Positions 40,901-47,285 of a DNA stretch of 47,464 bases are shown in pieces. The notes beneath the pieces are model-generated. The model was given only the letters and a program-made list of their open reading frames with translations. It made no database searches and was not told the origin of the DNA. This DNA is from CAZEJK01 sp964512045. Its GTDB lineage: Bacteria; Acidobacteriota; Thermoanaerobaculia; Thermoanaerobaculales; Sulfomarinibacteraceae. The translations under genes and the position numbers were made by a program. Where the stretch lies: the NCBI GenBank assembly GCA_964512045.1, contig CAZEJK010000012.1, positions 1 through 47,464 on the forward strand. Reading direction: 5' to 3'. How positions within the stretch are numbered: position 1 is the first letter of the stretch; each line of letters starts with the position of its first letter.

Positions 40901-41998
40901 CCGAGCGGCCCGGACGCCGAGCAGCTGTTCCACGACGTGGAGGCCAACACCACGGCATGGCACACCATGGTCGGCTCCGCCAACGACTCCGGCACTGATC
41001 CATGGACCGTGGTCACCACCGATGCGTACTCGCCAGTCCACAGCTGGTTCTGCGCCGATGAGAGCGACACCAAGGACCAGGTGCTCATCTCCCCGACCGT
41101 CCAGATCCCGGCCGGCGCGCCAGCGCGGCTCGAGTTCTGGCACGCGTTCGACTTCGAGACCCGCTACGACGGCGGGGTCCTTGAGTACTCCACAAACGAC
41201 GGAGCCACCTGGAACGACGTGCTCGAGGGCGACGCAGACACAGTGCCCGCGAACCCCAACCGGTTCCTCGCCAACGAGTACAACGACACCTTGTACAGCT
41301 CATCGAGCAACCCCCTGAGCGAGCGGGATGCGTGGACGAGCAGCATCAGCGGCTGGCAGAAGGTCGAGCTCGATCTGACGGACATGGCCGGGCTTGATAT
41401 CCGTCTGCGTTGGCGGGTCGGCTGTGACGGCTCGGTGTCCTATGTCGGCTGGTGGGTCGATGACATCCGGGTCTTCTACGGCACCGAGTGCACGTTCTGT
41501 GCGCTCGCTCCGGAGTTCACCGGCATTGCCAGCGTCACCGACCACGGCACACCGCAGGCCGCCCTCGACGTCGCGTGGCCTGCCGCTGCAGACCAGTGCG
41601 ACACTGGGGAGATACTGTACTCCCTGTACCACGGCGGGAGCGCTGGCAGCGTCGACTGGAATGCGCCGATCCTGGTGACCGAACAGACCGACACAACCGT
41701 CATGGGCATCCTTCCTGGGACGATGCACTGCTTCGGTGTACGGGCGCAGGACGGCTACGACAACATGGACAGCAACGCAAGCGTTGTGTGTGGGACGCCA
41801 TCCGGCGCCGTCGGCACCGGCGAGGCGGGCTGCGATGGCTCTATCTCGCCATCCAGCCTGCTCGACCTTACAGCTGTTCTGTTCGGCGCCTCGCAGGACT
41901 GCGGCACCGGCTTCGCAGCGAGCGACGTGAACCTCTCTGGCACAGTCGACTCCGGCGACCTCGCCGGTCTCATCGGCTACCTGCACGACGGGATTTGA
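37901..41998 (+). CDS. Large secreted zinc metallopeptidase with FN3-like repeats and dockerin-like C-terminus
   Basis: This 1365-residue exported protein has a signal segment (LLATVLVLLTVAAIAAV) and a propeptide of about 300 residues with FTP/PepSY-like features. The catalytic domain carries H483-E484-V-G-H487 in FLHEVGHGLDQHD, and E504 in GTGEAYAD is a candidate third ligand, a gluzincin pattern. A Cys-rich segment follows (many CT/CG pairs). Next are fibronectin-type-III-like repeats (IQLDWDPVTGADGYTVLRN and similar), a MAM/jelly-roll-like domain closing with GWWVDDIRVFYG, another FN3-like repeat and an end module (ASDVNLSGTVDSGDLAGLIG) with a calcium-loop of dockerin type. GGAGG lies nine bases before the ATG. 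It likely degrades external protein; the dockerin-like end suggests binding to a cell-surface partner. Confidence 0.85.
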   Translation: MTSHVTVRNLLATVLVLLTVAAIAAVEPPAPADLEMLAVAPKPFWTDRTVESLDHVLDRLDNRSAWVQALEDLGDAAGVSIDTRTGEPAMVVMEPEPWIPGRGNTLSLEDVSARLGRQVPAVTEDILRDLTLQFISRHQPLLRVPSRQLSAPTAALIRPGLWVVTVDHRPSGVPVATARLTLVIGHGNLILWGSDALYPVDPSTALQPEIAPETAAGLARQYVGWRSGHDVMVREPELELIPVLKTCDREDAVTQLGAGSSHRLVWKMGFTRAGSPANWIIQVDARTGEIVQLSDATAYTSWVRGGIQPVTWSDPEEHRPLPFVSVGSGQFASLEGLYTNPGSTVTATLDGSNTHISDMCGSSGTPGVNSGANDTIDFGVGPPNPTGDADCTTNGVGLADGAHNTHAARSAYYHISWIKEKGHRWLPSVGWLTQPHTVNVNEDDVCNAYWSPLFGTNGFYREGYTSEGVHCFNTGEIAGVFLHEVGHGLDQHDAQGTGDRGTGEAYADTHAFLHLHDSCIGPGFRETSCTGYGPFPCTDCTGVRDVDFAKHTDASGAAIADPFTPANFTAEACSSSTCTGPCGLQCHCESHPATGAIWDLATRRLTAEHDAATAWYIAERDWYLGMQIARNMFNCNSSTFASDGCAATSWFNGLLAADDDNGDLTDGTPHAAAIYAAFSDHAIACGDAADPAHQDSQTCPTLATPVASATVVGNEIQLDWDPVTGADGYTVLRNHGSCADGYIEVGSVPGGTETWTDSGVVDYQAYSYRVLANGASDACFSDLSSCLQATISDCPEAVSEAPLLTAPADNRVDIDWPTTGSCSAFHVERRTGGCGTTGFATVSASVETAPVSDLSVSGGITYGYRVRAVAPDAVLVTGPSPCAEITPSGVCNERPAFAGAALAGNSHTAHCGIDLTWTAGATPCPGQTVVYNVYRGNPGGFMPGSDTLVASGLSGTEWHDGTVAYGSSYGYIVRAEALSGAGPGPNGGVEDANNVIAVAAPSGPDAEQLFHDVEANTTAWHTMVGSANDSGTDPWTVVTTDAYSPVHSWFCADESDTKDQVLISPTVQIPAGAPARLEFWHAFDFETRYDGGVLEYSTNDGATWNDVLEGDADTVPANPNRFLANEYNDTLYSSSSNPLSERDAWTSSISGWQKVELDLTDMAGLDIRLRWRVGCDGSVSYVGWWVDDIRVFYGTECTFCALAPEFTGIASVTDHGTPQAALDVAWPAAADQCDTGEILYSLYHGGSAGSVDWNAPILVTEQTDTTVMGILPGTMHCFGVRAQDGYDNMDSNASVVCGTPSGAVGTGEAGCDGSISPSSLLDLTAVLFGASQDCGTGFAASDVNLSGTVDSGDLAGLIGYLHDGI

Positions 41999-42402
41999 TG
42001 CGCGTTCGCGAGGCCGTGCACGGGCGTCTGACAGTCCAGCGCTCGAAGCTCTTCGCAACGGTTGCGCCCGCCGCGACCGCCAAAGCTGCCGCAGAGCTCG
42101 TTTCCAGCCGCGCCACCGGCAAGCTGCGTACGGCGCGGCACCACTGCTGGGCGTGGCGCGCACGACGCGGCGACGGCCACATCGAGGTGCAAAGCCGTGA
42201 CGACGGTGAGGTGGGCCATCCGGGCCGAGTCTTGCTGTCGATCCTCGAACGGTACGACCTGGAGGGAGTCCTGGTCGTCTCGAGGGTCTTCGGCGGTGTC
42301 AAGCTCGGTGTCGGGGGCGTGGCGCGGGCCTTCCGCCAAGCCGGTGAACAGGTTGTCGAGCAGGCCACAAACGCCCGACAACGGGACGAGTCCGGGCGGT
42401 AG
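41998..42402 (+). CDS. Short YigZ/IMPACT-family (UPF0029) protein
   Basis: This 134-residue protein corresponds to the N-terminal domain of the YigZ/IMPACT family: RTARHHCWAWRAR, SRDDGEVGHPG (usually DDGEPxGTAG) and VLVVSRVFGGVKLGVGGVARAF are all family stretches. YigZ proteins usually have about 200 residues with a second small domain, which is missing here. The DDGEP motif is altered (GEVGHPG). The ATG shares TGATG with the stop of the metallopeptidase gene, so it is translated by coupling to a much larger secreted-enzyme gene. Its role is unknown; IMPACT proteins affect translation control in eukaryotes. Confidence 0.72.
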   Translation: MRVREAVHGRLTVQRSKLFATVAPAATAKAAAELVSSRATGKLRTARHHCWAWRARRGDGHIEVQSRDDGEVGHPGRVLLSILERYDLEGVLVVSRVFGGVKLGVGGVARAFRQAGEQVVEQATNARQRDESGR

Positions 42403-42420
42403 ACGGCGCGGCCGCAGCCT

Positions 42421-42537
42421 GCCCCCGGTCCCGGAGCCGGGCTGCGGCGTCGTCGGTTCTGCGAGTGAGACTGGGTGGGCGGGCGAGCCAATACCTAACC
42501 CCTAAGACCTTACACCTACGCGGGCGCGGGACCGGCA
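42421..42537 (+). repeat. Dispersed intergenic repeat, copy C (right part)
   Basis: GGGCTGCGGCGTCGTCGGTT plus CTGCGAGTGAGACTGGGTGG matches the right module of copies A and B, followed by AATACCTAAC and GCGGGACCGGCAGCT as in copy A (GATACCCAAC, GCGGGACCGGTAGCT). The left module is absent. The 293-bp gap between 42403 and 42695 otherwise changes abruptly to AT-rich DNA after 42540 and carries the promoter at 42579-42607. Confidence 0.7.
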
Positions 42538-42578
42538 GCTCTAACTGGACAACACTTCAGCAATGACGTTTACCTCTG

Positions 42579-42607
42579 TTGTCTTGTGATCACAAAATTG
42601 CTATAGT
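42579..42607 (+). promoter_or_regulatory. Promoter with internal palindrome ahead of the PAS-LuxR-REC gene
   Basis: TTGTCT (42579-42584), a 17-bp spacer and TATAGT (42602-42607). The spacer holds most of the 12-bp palindrome TTGTGATCACAA (42584-42595), which a dimeric regulator could bind. Surrounding DNA is clearly more AT-rich than the rest of the window. Confidence 0.62.
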
Positions 42608-42695
42608 TCCTCTGTATTGCACATTGAGCGCGCGATCAACTAGTATTTTGTGAAGAAGCTGCGAGAAGGCAACAGCAGCAGCAAGGATAAAGTTG

Positions 42696-42782
42696 ATGGC
42701 TACTCGAGGTCATGACAGCCAGAATGACAGTGGTCGTTGCTGGTGTCGAACACCGTCACCACGCGGTGTGGCCTGCGCATGA
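42696..42782 (+). CDS. Candidate small ORF coupled to the PAS-LuxR-REC gene
   Basis: A 28-codon ORF begins with ATG at 42696, eight bases after AAGGA (42683-42687), and ends at a TGA (42780-42782) that overlaps the ATG of the regulator gene (ATGA). The peptide is polar with three cysteines near its C-terminus (GRCWCRTPSPRGVACA). The regulator itself has no ribosome site of its own, so this ORF may act as a translational lead-in. It is also possible that the regulator starts upstream at 42737 (TTG) or 42743 (GTG) and the small ORF is accidental. Confidence 0.4.
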   Translation: MATRGHDSQNDSGRCWCRTPSPRGVACA

Positions 42783-44122
42783 CGGACTCGAGCTCGATCC
42801 CCGTGGTCGATCGGCAGTCCCTGCAGTCGATCGTCGACGCCGTTCCCGCGGCTGCGGTGGTCGTCAGCGCCGCGACCGGCGAGTACCTCATGGTCAACGC
42901 ACGATTCAGTGAGCTGTGTGGCTGGTCCGCCGAGCTCCTCGCGGGCCGCACGGCAGTGGATCTCGGCCTGTGGTGCTCGTCAATGGACCGGCGCAGGTTT
43001 TTGAGCGATCTCACAGCCCGAGGGGCTGGCGTCGCACGGTTGCACCGCAAGGACGAGACAGTCCTCCTGACCCGCTGGTCGTCTCAGGCACTCACCGTCG
43101 ACGGCACTGAAGTGCTAATGGTCGTTGCGCTCGACATCACTGACTGCGAGCAGACCGGCAGTACCGGACCCTCCACCAGCCCACACCTCGGAGATCTCCT
43201 GTCGTCGCCAACCTGGAAGCTCACGCCGAGGGAGGTGGAGGTCGCCATGCTGGTCTCCGGCGGCCATACGTCCTCCGAGATTGCACGGCGTCTCGGCATC
43301 ACGAACCATGCGGTCACCTACCACCGCTACAACATCCGCCGCAAGCTGGGTCTCAGTGATCGCCGTATCAGCCTGACGCTCCACCTCCGTCACCTCGCCG
43401 CCGAGGCCGTAGCCGCCCGCGCCGACACGAGTACCAGTGGTTCGAGAGACACCACCACAGCACCAGACGGAGAGCAGCTCGCGCAGCTCGCCCATGACAT
43501 CAATAACCTGCTCATGTCCATCACTGCCAGCGCCGAGCTGATCCGTGTCGAGCTCCAGCGCGGCGTCTCCCCGCACCGCTGGATCGACGAGATCGAGCGC
43601 ACCGCCCAGCGGCTCGCGGCCGTGGCAAACCATCGCCTGAGAACGGGGAACGCTGATGACAGCAGTCAGCCGGCAGCATGGCCGGTGCACACTGAACGCA
43701 CGAGTCTGAACGAAGCCACCGTGCTGGTCGTCGACGACGACCCGGCGGTTCGGACGAGCTTCGTCAGCCTCTTGGAACGACTCGGTTGCACGGTGATCGC
43801 GGCCGACGGCGGCCACTCGGCGATCGCGGCGGTGCGCGACCACGCCGGGATCGACTGCATCCTGCTCGACTACGCCATGCCTGACATGGATGGCGTCACT
43901 ACCCTCGCACGGATTCGCGAGCATCGTCCGGAGGTCCCTGTGGCGATCGTCTCCGGTCACCCGCCCGAGCTCATCCGCCGACGGCTCGGCGCCGCAGAGA
44001 TCCCGCACGTGCTCTCGAAACCCCTGCGGCTCTACCAGCTCCAGACAGCTTTGACCTCGCTCCTGTTGAGCCAGAGCAGCACGCAACCCAGACGCGCGAC
44101 CGCCTCGGACGCGAGGAGCTAG
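42779..44122 (+). CDS. PAS - LuxR-type HTH - DHp-like - receiver fusion regulator
   Basis: This 447-residue soluble signalling protein has an unusual domain order. A PAS domain spans about 13-122 (IVDAVPAAAVVVSAATGEYL, VVALDITD). A GerE/LuxR DNA-binding domain spans about 145-205 (LTPREVEVAMLVSGGHTSSE). A short histidine-kinase-like helical segment has His239 in LAQLAHDINNLLMSI (about 233-287). A complete receiver domain spans about 313-430, with acidic residues DDD (319-321), phospho-acceptor Asp364 in LLDYAMPDMDG and Lys414 in LSKPL. There is no ATPase domain, so His239 cannot be phosphorylated in cis; it could serve as a phosphotransfer or dimer helix. The ATG overlaps a small upstream ORF. 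The output is likely transcriptional, gated both by PAS and by REC. Confidence 0.85.
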   Translation: MTDSSSIPVVDRQSLQSIVDAVPAAAVVVSAATGEYLMVNARFSELCGWSAELLAGRTAVDLGLWCSSMDRRRFLSDLTARGAGVARLHRKDETVLLTRWSSQALTVDGTEVLMVVALDITDCEQTGSTGPSTSPHLGDLLSSPTWKLTPREVEVAMLVSGGHTSSEIARRLGITNHAVTYHRYNIRRKLGLSDRRISLTLHLRHLAAEAVAARADTSTSGSRDTTTAPDGEQLAQLAHDINNLLMSITASAELIRVELQRGVSPHRWIDEIERTAQRLAAVANHRLRTGNADDSSQPAAWPVHTERTSLNEATVLVVDDDPAVRTSFVSLLERLGCTVIAADGGHSAIAAVRDHAGIDCILLDYAMPDMDGVTTLARIREHRPEVPVAIVSGHPPELIRRRLGAAEIPHVLSKPLRLYQLQTALTSLLLSQSSTQPRRATASDARS

Positions 44123-44181
44123 CGAGCTTCACGGCGCCCTCAGCGTTCCTGCCGATCATCCAGGTCAGGCCGACGCGAGTC

Positions 44182-44634
44182 TCAGTTCCCCTCGAGCACG
44201 ACCTCGTCGTACTCGCTTTCGAACCGCAGCTTGTGCTTGAGCTCTTCCTGAGCCAGACCGCGCAGCGTCTCCGCCAGCGCCGCATCCTCCGTCGCCGCAG
44301 CCAGCCCCATGTAGAGATCGTGGGCCTTCTGCTCGGCCTTCATCGCCACGATCAGCGCCTGCGGATAGTCCAACGCCTCGTCCGCCTGCGGAACGGTGAC
44401 CATCTCCGCCAGCCGCAGGTCGGTCACCTTCTCAGGTACGAGCGCCGGCAGCTTCCCCGCACGGATCCGCTCGAGCTTCGCCTTGTGACCGAGCTCCTCG
44501 TTGGCAAAGTCGAGGAACGCCCTCCGCGCAGACTCGTTGGCTGCCTGCTCCGACAGCTTCTGGTACATCTCGTACGCCGCCTGCTCCTGCTGAATCGCGA
44601 GTTCCAAGATCTGATCGACCGAGCTGAGCTCCAT
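44182..44634 (-). CDS. Ferritin-like/rubrerythrin-family protein
   Basis: The 150-residue helical protein has the four ferritin-like helices: Glu in AIQQEQAAYEMYQKL, E-x2-H in FANEELGHKAKLERI, Glu in AMKAEQKAHDLYMGL and E-x2-H in LAQEELKHKLRFE. It has no rubredoxin domain, like the protein at 37234-37755, from which it differs widely. Such proteins reduce peroxide or bind iron. GGAGG lies four bases before the ATG at 44634. An extended -10 box lies 44 bp upstream, in a region shared with the divergent nfnAB promoter, so both may respond to redox state. Confidence 0.87.
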   Translation of the reverse strand: MELSSVDQILELAIQQEQAAYEMYQKLSEQAANESARRAFLDFANEELGHKAKLERIRAGKLPALVPEKVTDLRLAEMVTVPQADEALDYPQALIVAMKAEQKAHDLYMGLAAATEDAALAETLRGLAQEELKHKLRFESEYDEVVLEGN

Positions 44635-44677
44635 ACTGCCTCCGTCACCCGTCTGGTCGTCTGCATCGGGCCGCCAG

Positions 44678-44683
44678 AGTATA
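44678..44683 (-). promoter_or_regulatory. Extended -10 promoter of the ferritin-like gene
   Basis: On the minus strand TGC-TATACT, with TATACT at 44683-44678. The same TGCTATACT occurs at the DUF224 promoter. No good -35 at 17 bp. Divergent from the nfnAB promoter at 44715-44743. Confidence 0.6.
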
Positions 44684-44714
44684 GCAGACGTTCGCTGTAT
44701 AACCAGATGCCAAC

Positions 44715-44743
44715 TTGATTATCCGAGGTGAGTCGGCTACATT
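44715..44743 (+). promoter_or_regulatory. Promoter of the nfnAB operon
   Basis: TTGATT (44715-44720), 17-bp spacer and TACATT (44738-44743). The leader is about 90 nt. Confidence 0.65.
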
Positions 44744-44840
44744 GCCGCACTGAGTCGGGTGATGGGGGCGGCGCCGACCCGAGGCGTGCCCTGGAGGCTC
44801 GAAGCGCCCATCAACATTGAGGAATCGGAGGAAGCGCTCG

Positions 44841-45704
44841 GTGGCCAAGATTGTCAGCAACGAAGCGATTGCACCAGGGTTTCACCGCTACGTGGTCGAG
44901 ACGCCGCAGATCGCCCGCAAGCATCAAGCGGGCCAGTTTGTCATGGTCTTGCTGCACGAAGGGGGAGAGCGGATCCCGCTGACCATCGCGGGGTCGGATC
45001 CGGAGGCAGGCACCATCACCCTGGTTGTCCAGGAGGTCGGGAAGACCACCATGGAGATGTCCACACTGACGCCCGGATCAGACATCCAGGTCCTCGGGCC
45101 GCTCGGCACGCCGACCCACATTGAGAGCTGGGGCACGGCGGTGTGCGTTGGCGGGGGCGCGGGGATCGCCCCTCTCCTGCCGATTGCCCGAGCACTCAAA
45201 GAGGCCGGCAACAGGGTCATCGCGATCCTCGGCGGTCGTACCAAGGAGCTGGTCATCCTGCGCGACGAGATGGCCAGCATCGCCGACGAGATGATCTACA
45301 CGACCGATGATGGCTCGTTCGGTCGTCAGGGGCTCGTGACCGACGCTCTCGGCAGCTTCTTCAGCGAGCACGGCCACCCTGACATCATCTTCGCCATCGG
45401 TCCGGCAATCATGATGAAAGCCGTCGCTGAGCAGACACGGCCTCTCGAGATTCCAACAGTGGCCTCCCTGAATACCATCATGGTCGACGGGACTGGGATG
45501 TGCGGCGGCTGTCGTGTCACCGTAGGCGGCAAGAGCAAGTTCGTCTGCGTCGACGGACCGGAGTTCGACGCCCACCAGGTGGACTTCGACCTGATGATGA
45601 AGCGCCTTGGGATCTACAAGGACCACGAGAAGATCGCGCTCGAGCGGTATCTGAAGGAGCGCGAGCACGCCTGCCGGGCGACGCACAACGCGGAGGTCGA
45701 GTGA
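44841..45704 (+). CDS. nfnA: NfnA / SudB-like: NAD(P)H:ferredoxin oxidoreductase small subunit
   Basis: This 287-residue subunit holds an N-terminal FAD-binding ferredoxin-reductase barrel (HQAGQFVMVLLHEGGERIPL with the RxPL/T flavin site), the NAD-binding fold (VCVGGGAGIAPLLPIARALK) and a C-terminal [2Fe-2S] cluster segment (DGTGMCGGCRVTVGGKSKFV plus CVDGPEF). In NfnAB the small subunit binds NAD and one FAD for electron bifurcation between NADH, NADPH and ferredoxin; the same family is annotated as sulfide dehydrogenase beta. The GTG at 44841 is chosen because GGAGG lies nine bases upstream and the protein begins AKIVSNE, as in relatives. The stop overlaps nfnB (TGATG). Confidence 0.9.
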   Translation: MAKIVSNEAIAPGFHRYVVETPQIARKHQAGQFVMVLLHEGGERIPLTIAGSDPEAGTITLVVQEVGKTTMEMSTLTPGSDIQVLGPLGTPTHIESWGTAVCVGGGAGIAPLLPIARALKEAGNRVIAILGGRTKELVILRDEMASIADEMIYTTDDGSFGRQGLVTDALGSFFSEHGHPDIIFAIGPAIMMKAVAEQTRPLEIPTVASLNTIMVDGTGMCGGCRVTVGGKSKFVCVDGPEFDAHQVDFDLMMKRLGIYKDHEKIALERYLKEREHACRATHNAEVE

Positions 45705-47152
45705 TGAGTCAAGACCTTTCTCCGAAGGAACGTATGAAGATCCCCCGCCAGCCGATGCCGGCGCAGGAACCTAGCGACCGGATCACCAACTTCTCCGAGG
45801 TCGCGCTCGGCTTCGAGGTGGACCAGGCTCTGCGCGAGGCCGACCGATGTCTGCGATGCAAGAAGCCGAAGTGCATCGATGGCTGTCCGGTCGGAATCGA
45901 TATTCCCCTGTTCATCGAGAAGATCAGCGAACGCGACTTCAAGGCGGCGCTGGCGGTCATCAAGAAGGACAACTCTCTGCCAGCGATCTGCGGTCGAGTG
46001 TGTCCCCAAGAGGACCAGTGCGAGAAGGTCTGCGTCATTGCCAACAAAGGGGAGTCGTGCGCGATCGGCCGGCTCGAGCGGTACGTCGCCGACTGGGAGC
46101 GGCTCAGCGGCGAGGTGGAGATGCCGGAGTGTGCTCCGCCGACGGGCTTCAAGGTTGGCATCATCGGCTCGGGTCCTGCGGGCCTGGCGTGCGCCGCCGA
46201 CCTGGCACAGCGCGGGCACAAGGTCACCATCTTCGAGGCCCTGCACAAGCCCGGCGGAGTCCTGATGTACGGCATCCCCGAGTTCCGCCTGCCGAAAGAC
46301 ATCGTCGAGTGGGAGATCGACAACCTGAAGCAGATGGGCGTGGACATCCAGTGCAACTTCGTCGTCGGCCGCAGCGCCACGGTTCCCGAGCTCCTCGGTC
46401 CGGAGTACGGCTACCACGCTCTGTTCATCGGAACCGGCGCCGGCCTTCCCTACTTCATGAACATCCCCGGCGAGAACCTGATCGGCGTGTACTCGGCCAA
46501 CGAGTTCCTGACGCGCGTCAACCTCATGAAGGGGTATGACTTCCCCAATGCCGATACACCGGTTCTGCTGGGCGACAACGTGGCTGTCGTCGGCTCCGGT
46601 AACGTGGCGATGGACTGCCTGCGCACTGCGCTCCGACTGGGCGCCAAGAACGTCACCTGCCTGTATCGACGCACTCGCAACGAGTCCCCGGCGAGGCTCG
46701 AGGAGCTCGAGCACGCGGAGGAGGAGGGGATTGATTTCCGCTGGCTCAACTCACCGGTAGAGATCATCGGCAACGAGGACGGGTACGTTACTGCGGCCAA
46801 GGTGATCCAGATGGAGCTCGGCGAGCCGGACGCCTCCGGCCGGAGGCGGCCCGTCCCGATCGAAGGCTCGGAGTACATCATTCCGGTGGAGACCCTGATC
46901 ATGGCGATCGGCCAGGGAGCCAACCCGCTCCTGACCCAGAGCACGCCGGATCTCGAGCTGAACCGCTGGGGCAACATCGTCGTCGATGAAGAGACTGGAG
47001 AGACCTCGATCCCGGGAGTGTTTGCAGGAGGCGACATCGTCACCGGCGCCGCAACCGTGATCCTGGCGATGGGCGCCGGCAAGACCGCTGCGCAGGGGAT
47101 TCACTCCTACCTCACGGAGAAGCTGCAAACTCCGGACGCCCCGCACAGCTAA
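45704..47152 (+). CDS. nfnB: NfnB / GltA-like: large subunit, glutamate-synthase-type flavoprotein
   Basis: The 482-residue subunit has an N-terminal Fe-S domain with two cysteine sets (CLRCKKPKCIDGCPVGIDIP and CGRVCPQEDQCEKVC). An FAD-binding fold (VGIIGSGPAGLACAADLAQR), an NADP-binding fold (VAVVGSGNVAMDCLRTALRL) and the closing flavin segment GVFAGGDIVTGAATVILAMGAGKTAA follow. It lacks the glutaminase and synthase parts of real glutamate synthase, and pairing with the NfnA-type gene makes electron-bifurcating transhydrogenase or SudAB the better reading. It would link the ferredoxin and NADPH pools. GGAGG lies seven bases before the ATG. This is the last full gene in the window. Confidence 0.9.
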   Translation: MSQDLSPKERMKIPRQPMPAQEPSDRITNFSEVALGFEVDQALREADRCLRCKKPKCIDGCPVGIDIPLFIEKISERDFKAALAVIKKDNSLPAICGRVCPQEDQCEKVCVIANKGESCAIGRLERYVADWERLSGEVEMPECAPPTGFKVGIIGSGPAGLACAADLAQRGHKVTIFEALHKPGGVLMYGIPEFRLPKDIVEWEIDNLKQMGVDIQCNFVVGRSATVPELLGPEYGYHALFIGTGAGLPYFMNIPGENLIGVYSANEFLTRVNLMKGYDFPNADTPVLLGDNVAVVGSGNVAMDCLRTALRLGAKNVTCLYRRTRNESPARLEELEHAEEEGIDFRWLNSPVEIIGNEDGYVTAAKVIQMELGEPDASGRRRPVPIEGSEYIIPVETLIMAIGQGANPLLTQSTPDLELNRWGNIVVDEETGETSIPGVFAGGDIVTGAATVILAMGAGKTAAQGIHSYLTEKLQTPDAPHS

Positions 47153-47168
47153 ATCCAATGCGAAAACA

Positions 47169-47205
47169 GCGGGCTCATTCGCCTTTCGGGGCGAATGAGA
47201 CCCGC
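47169..47205 (+). terminator. Hairpin after nfnB with a possible alternative fold
   Basis: GCGGG-CTCATTCGCC (47169-47183) pairs with GGCGAATGAG-ACCCGC (47190-47205) with one bulge, starting 17 bp after the stop. A second, mutually exclusive stem GAATGAG-N5-CTCATTC can use the middle arm. There is no T-tract. The rest of the terminal 312 bp holds repeat copy E. Confidence 0.6.
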
Positions 47206-47285
47206 TCATTCAACTCCAACGCGGCCGCGGGCCGTAACCAAACCAGAGCTTCAAGCGTGTCGGTCACACGGCCGCGCAGCAGCAA

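Noticed and set aside
42421..42537. Remnant of an insertion sequence
   Set aside because: No transposase fragment, clear terminal inverted repeats or target duplication; it matches the non-coding dispersed repeat instead.
42584..42595. CRP/FNR-type site
   Set aside because: TTGTGATCACAA has no 6-bp (CRP) or 4-bp (FNR) gap between half-sites, so it does not match those consensus forms even though it is a perfect palindrome.
45614..46714. 366-codon open frame opposite nfnAB
   Set aside because: Antisense to two well-recognised flavoprotein subunits.
45704..47152. Glutamate synthase beta subunit (gltD)
   Set aside because: The sequence resembles it, but there is no alpha subunit nearby and the coupled upstream gene is an NfnA/SudB-type reductase.
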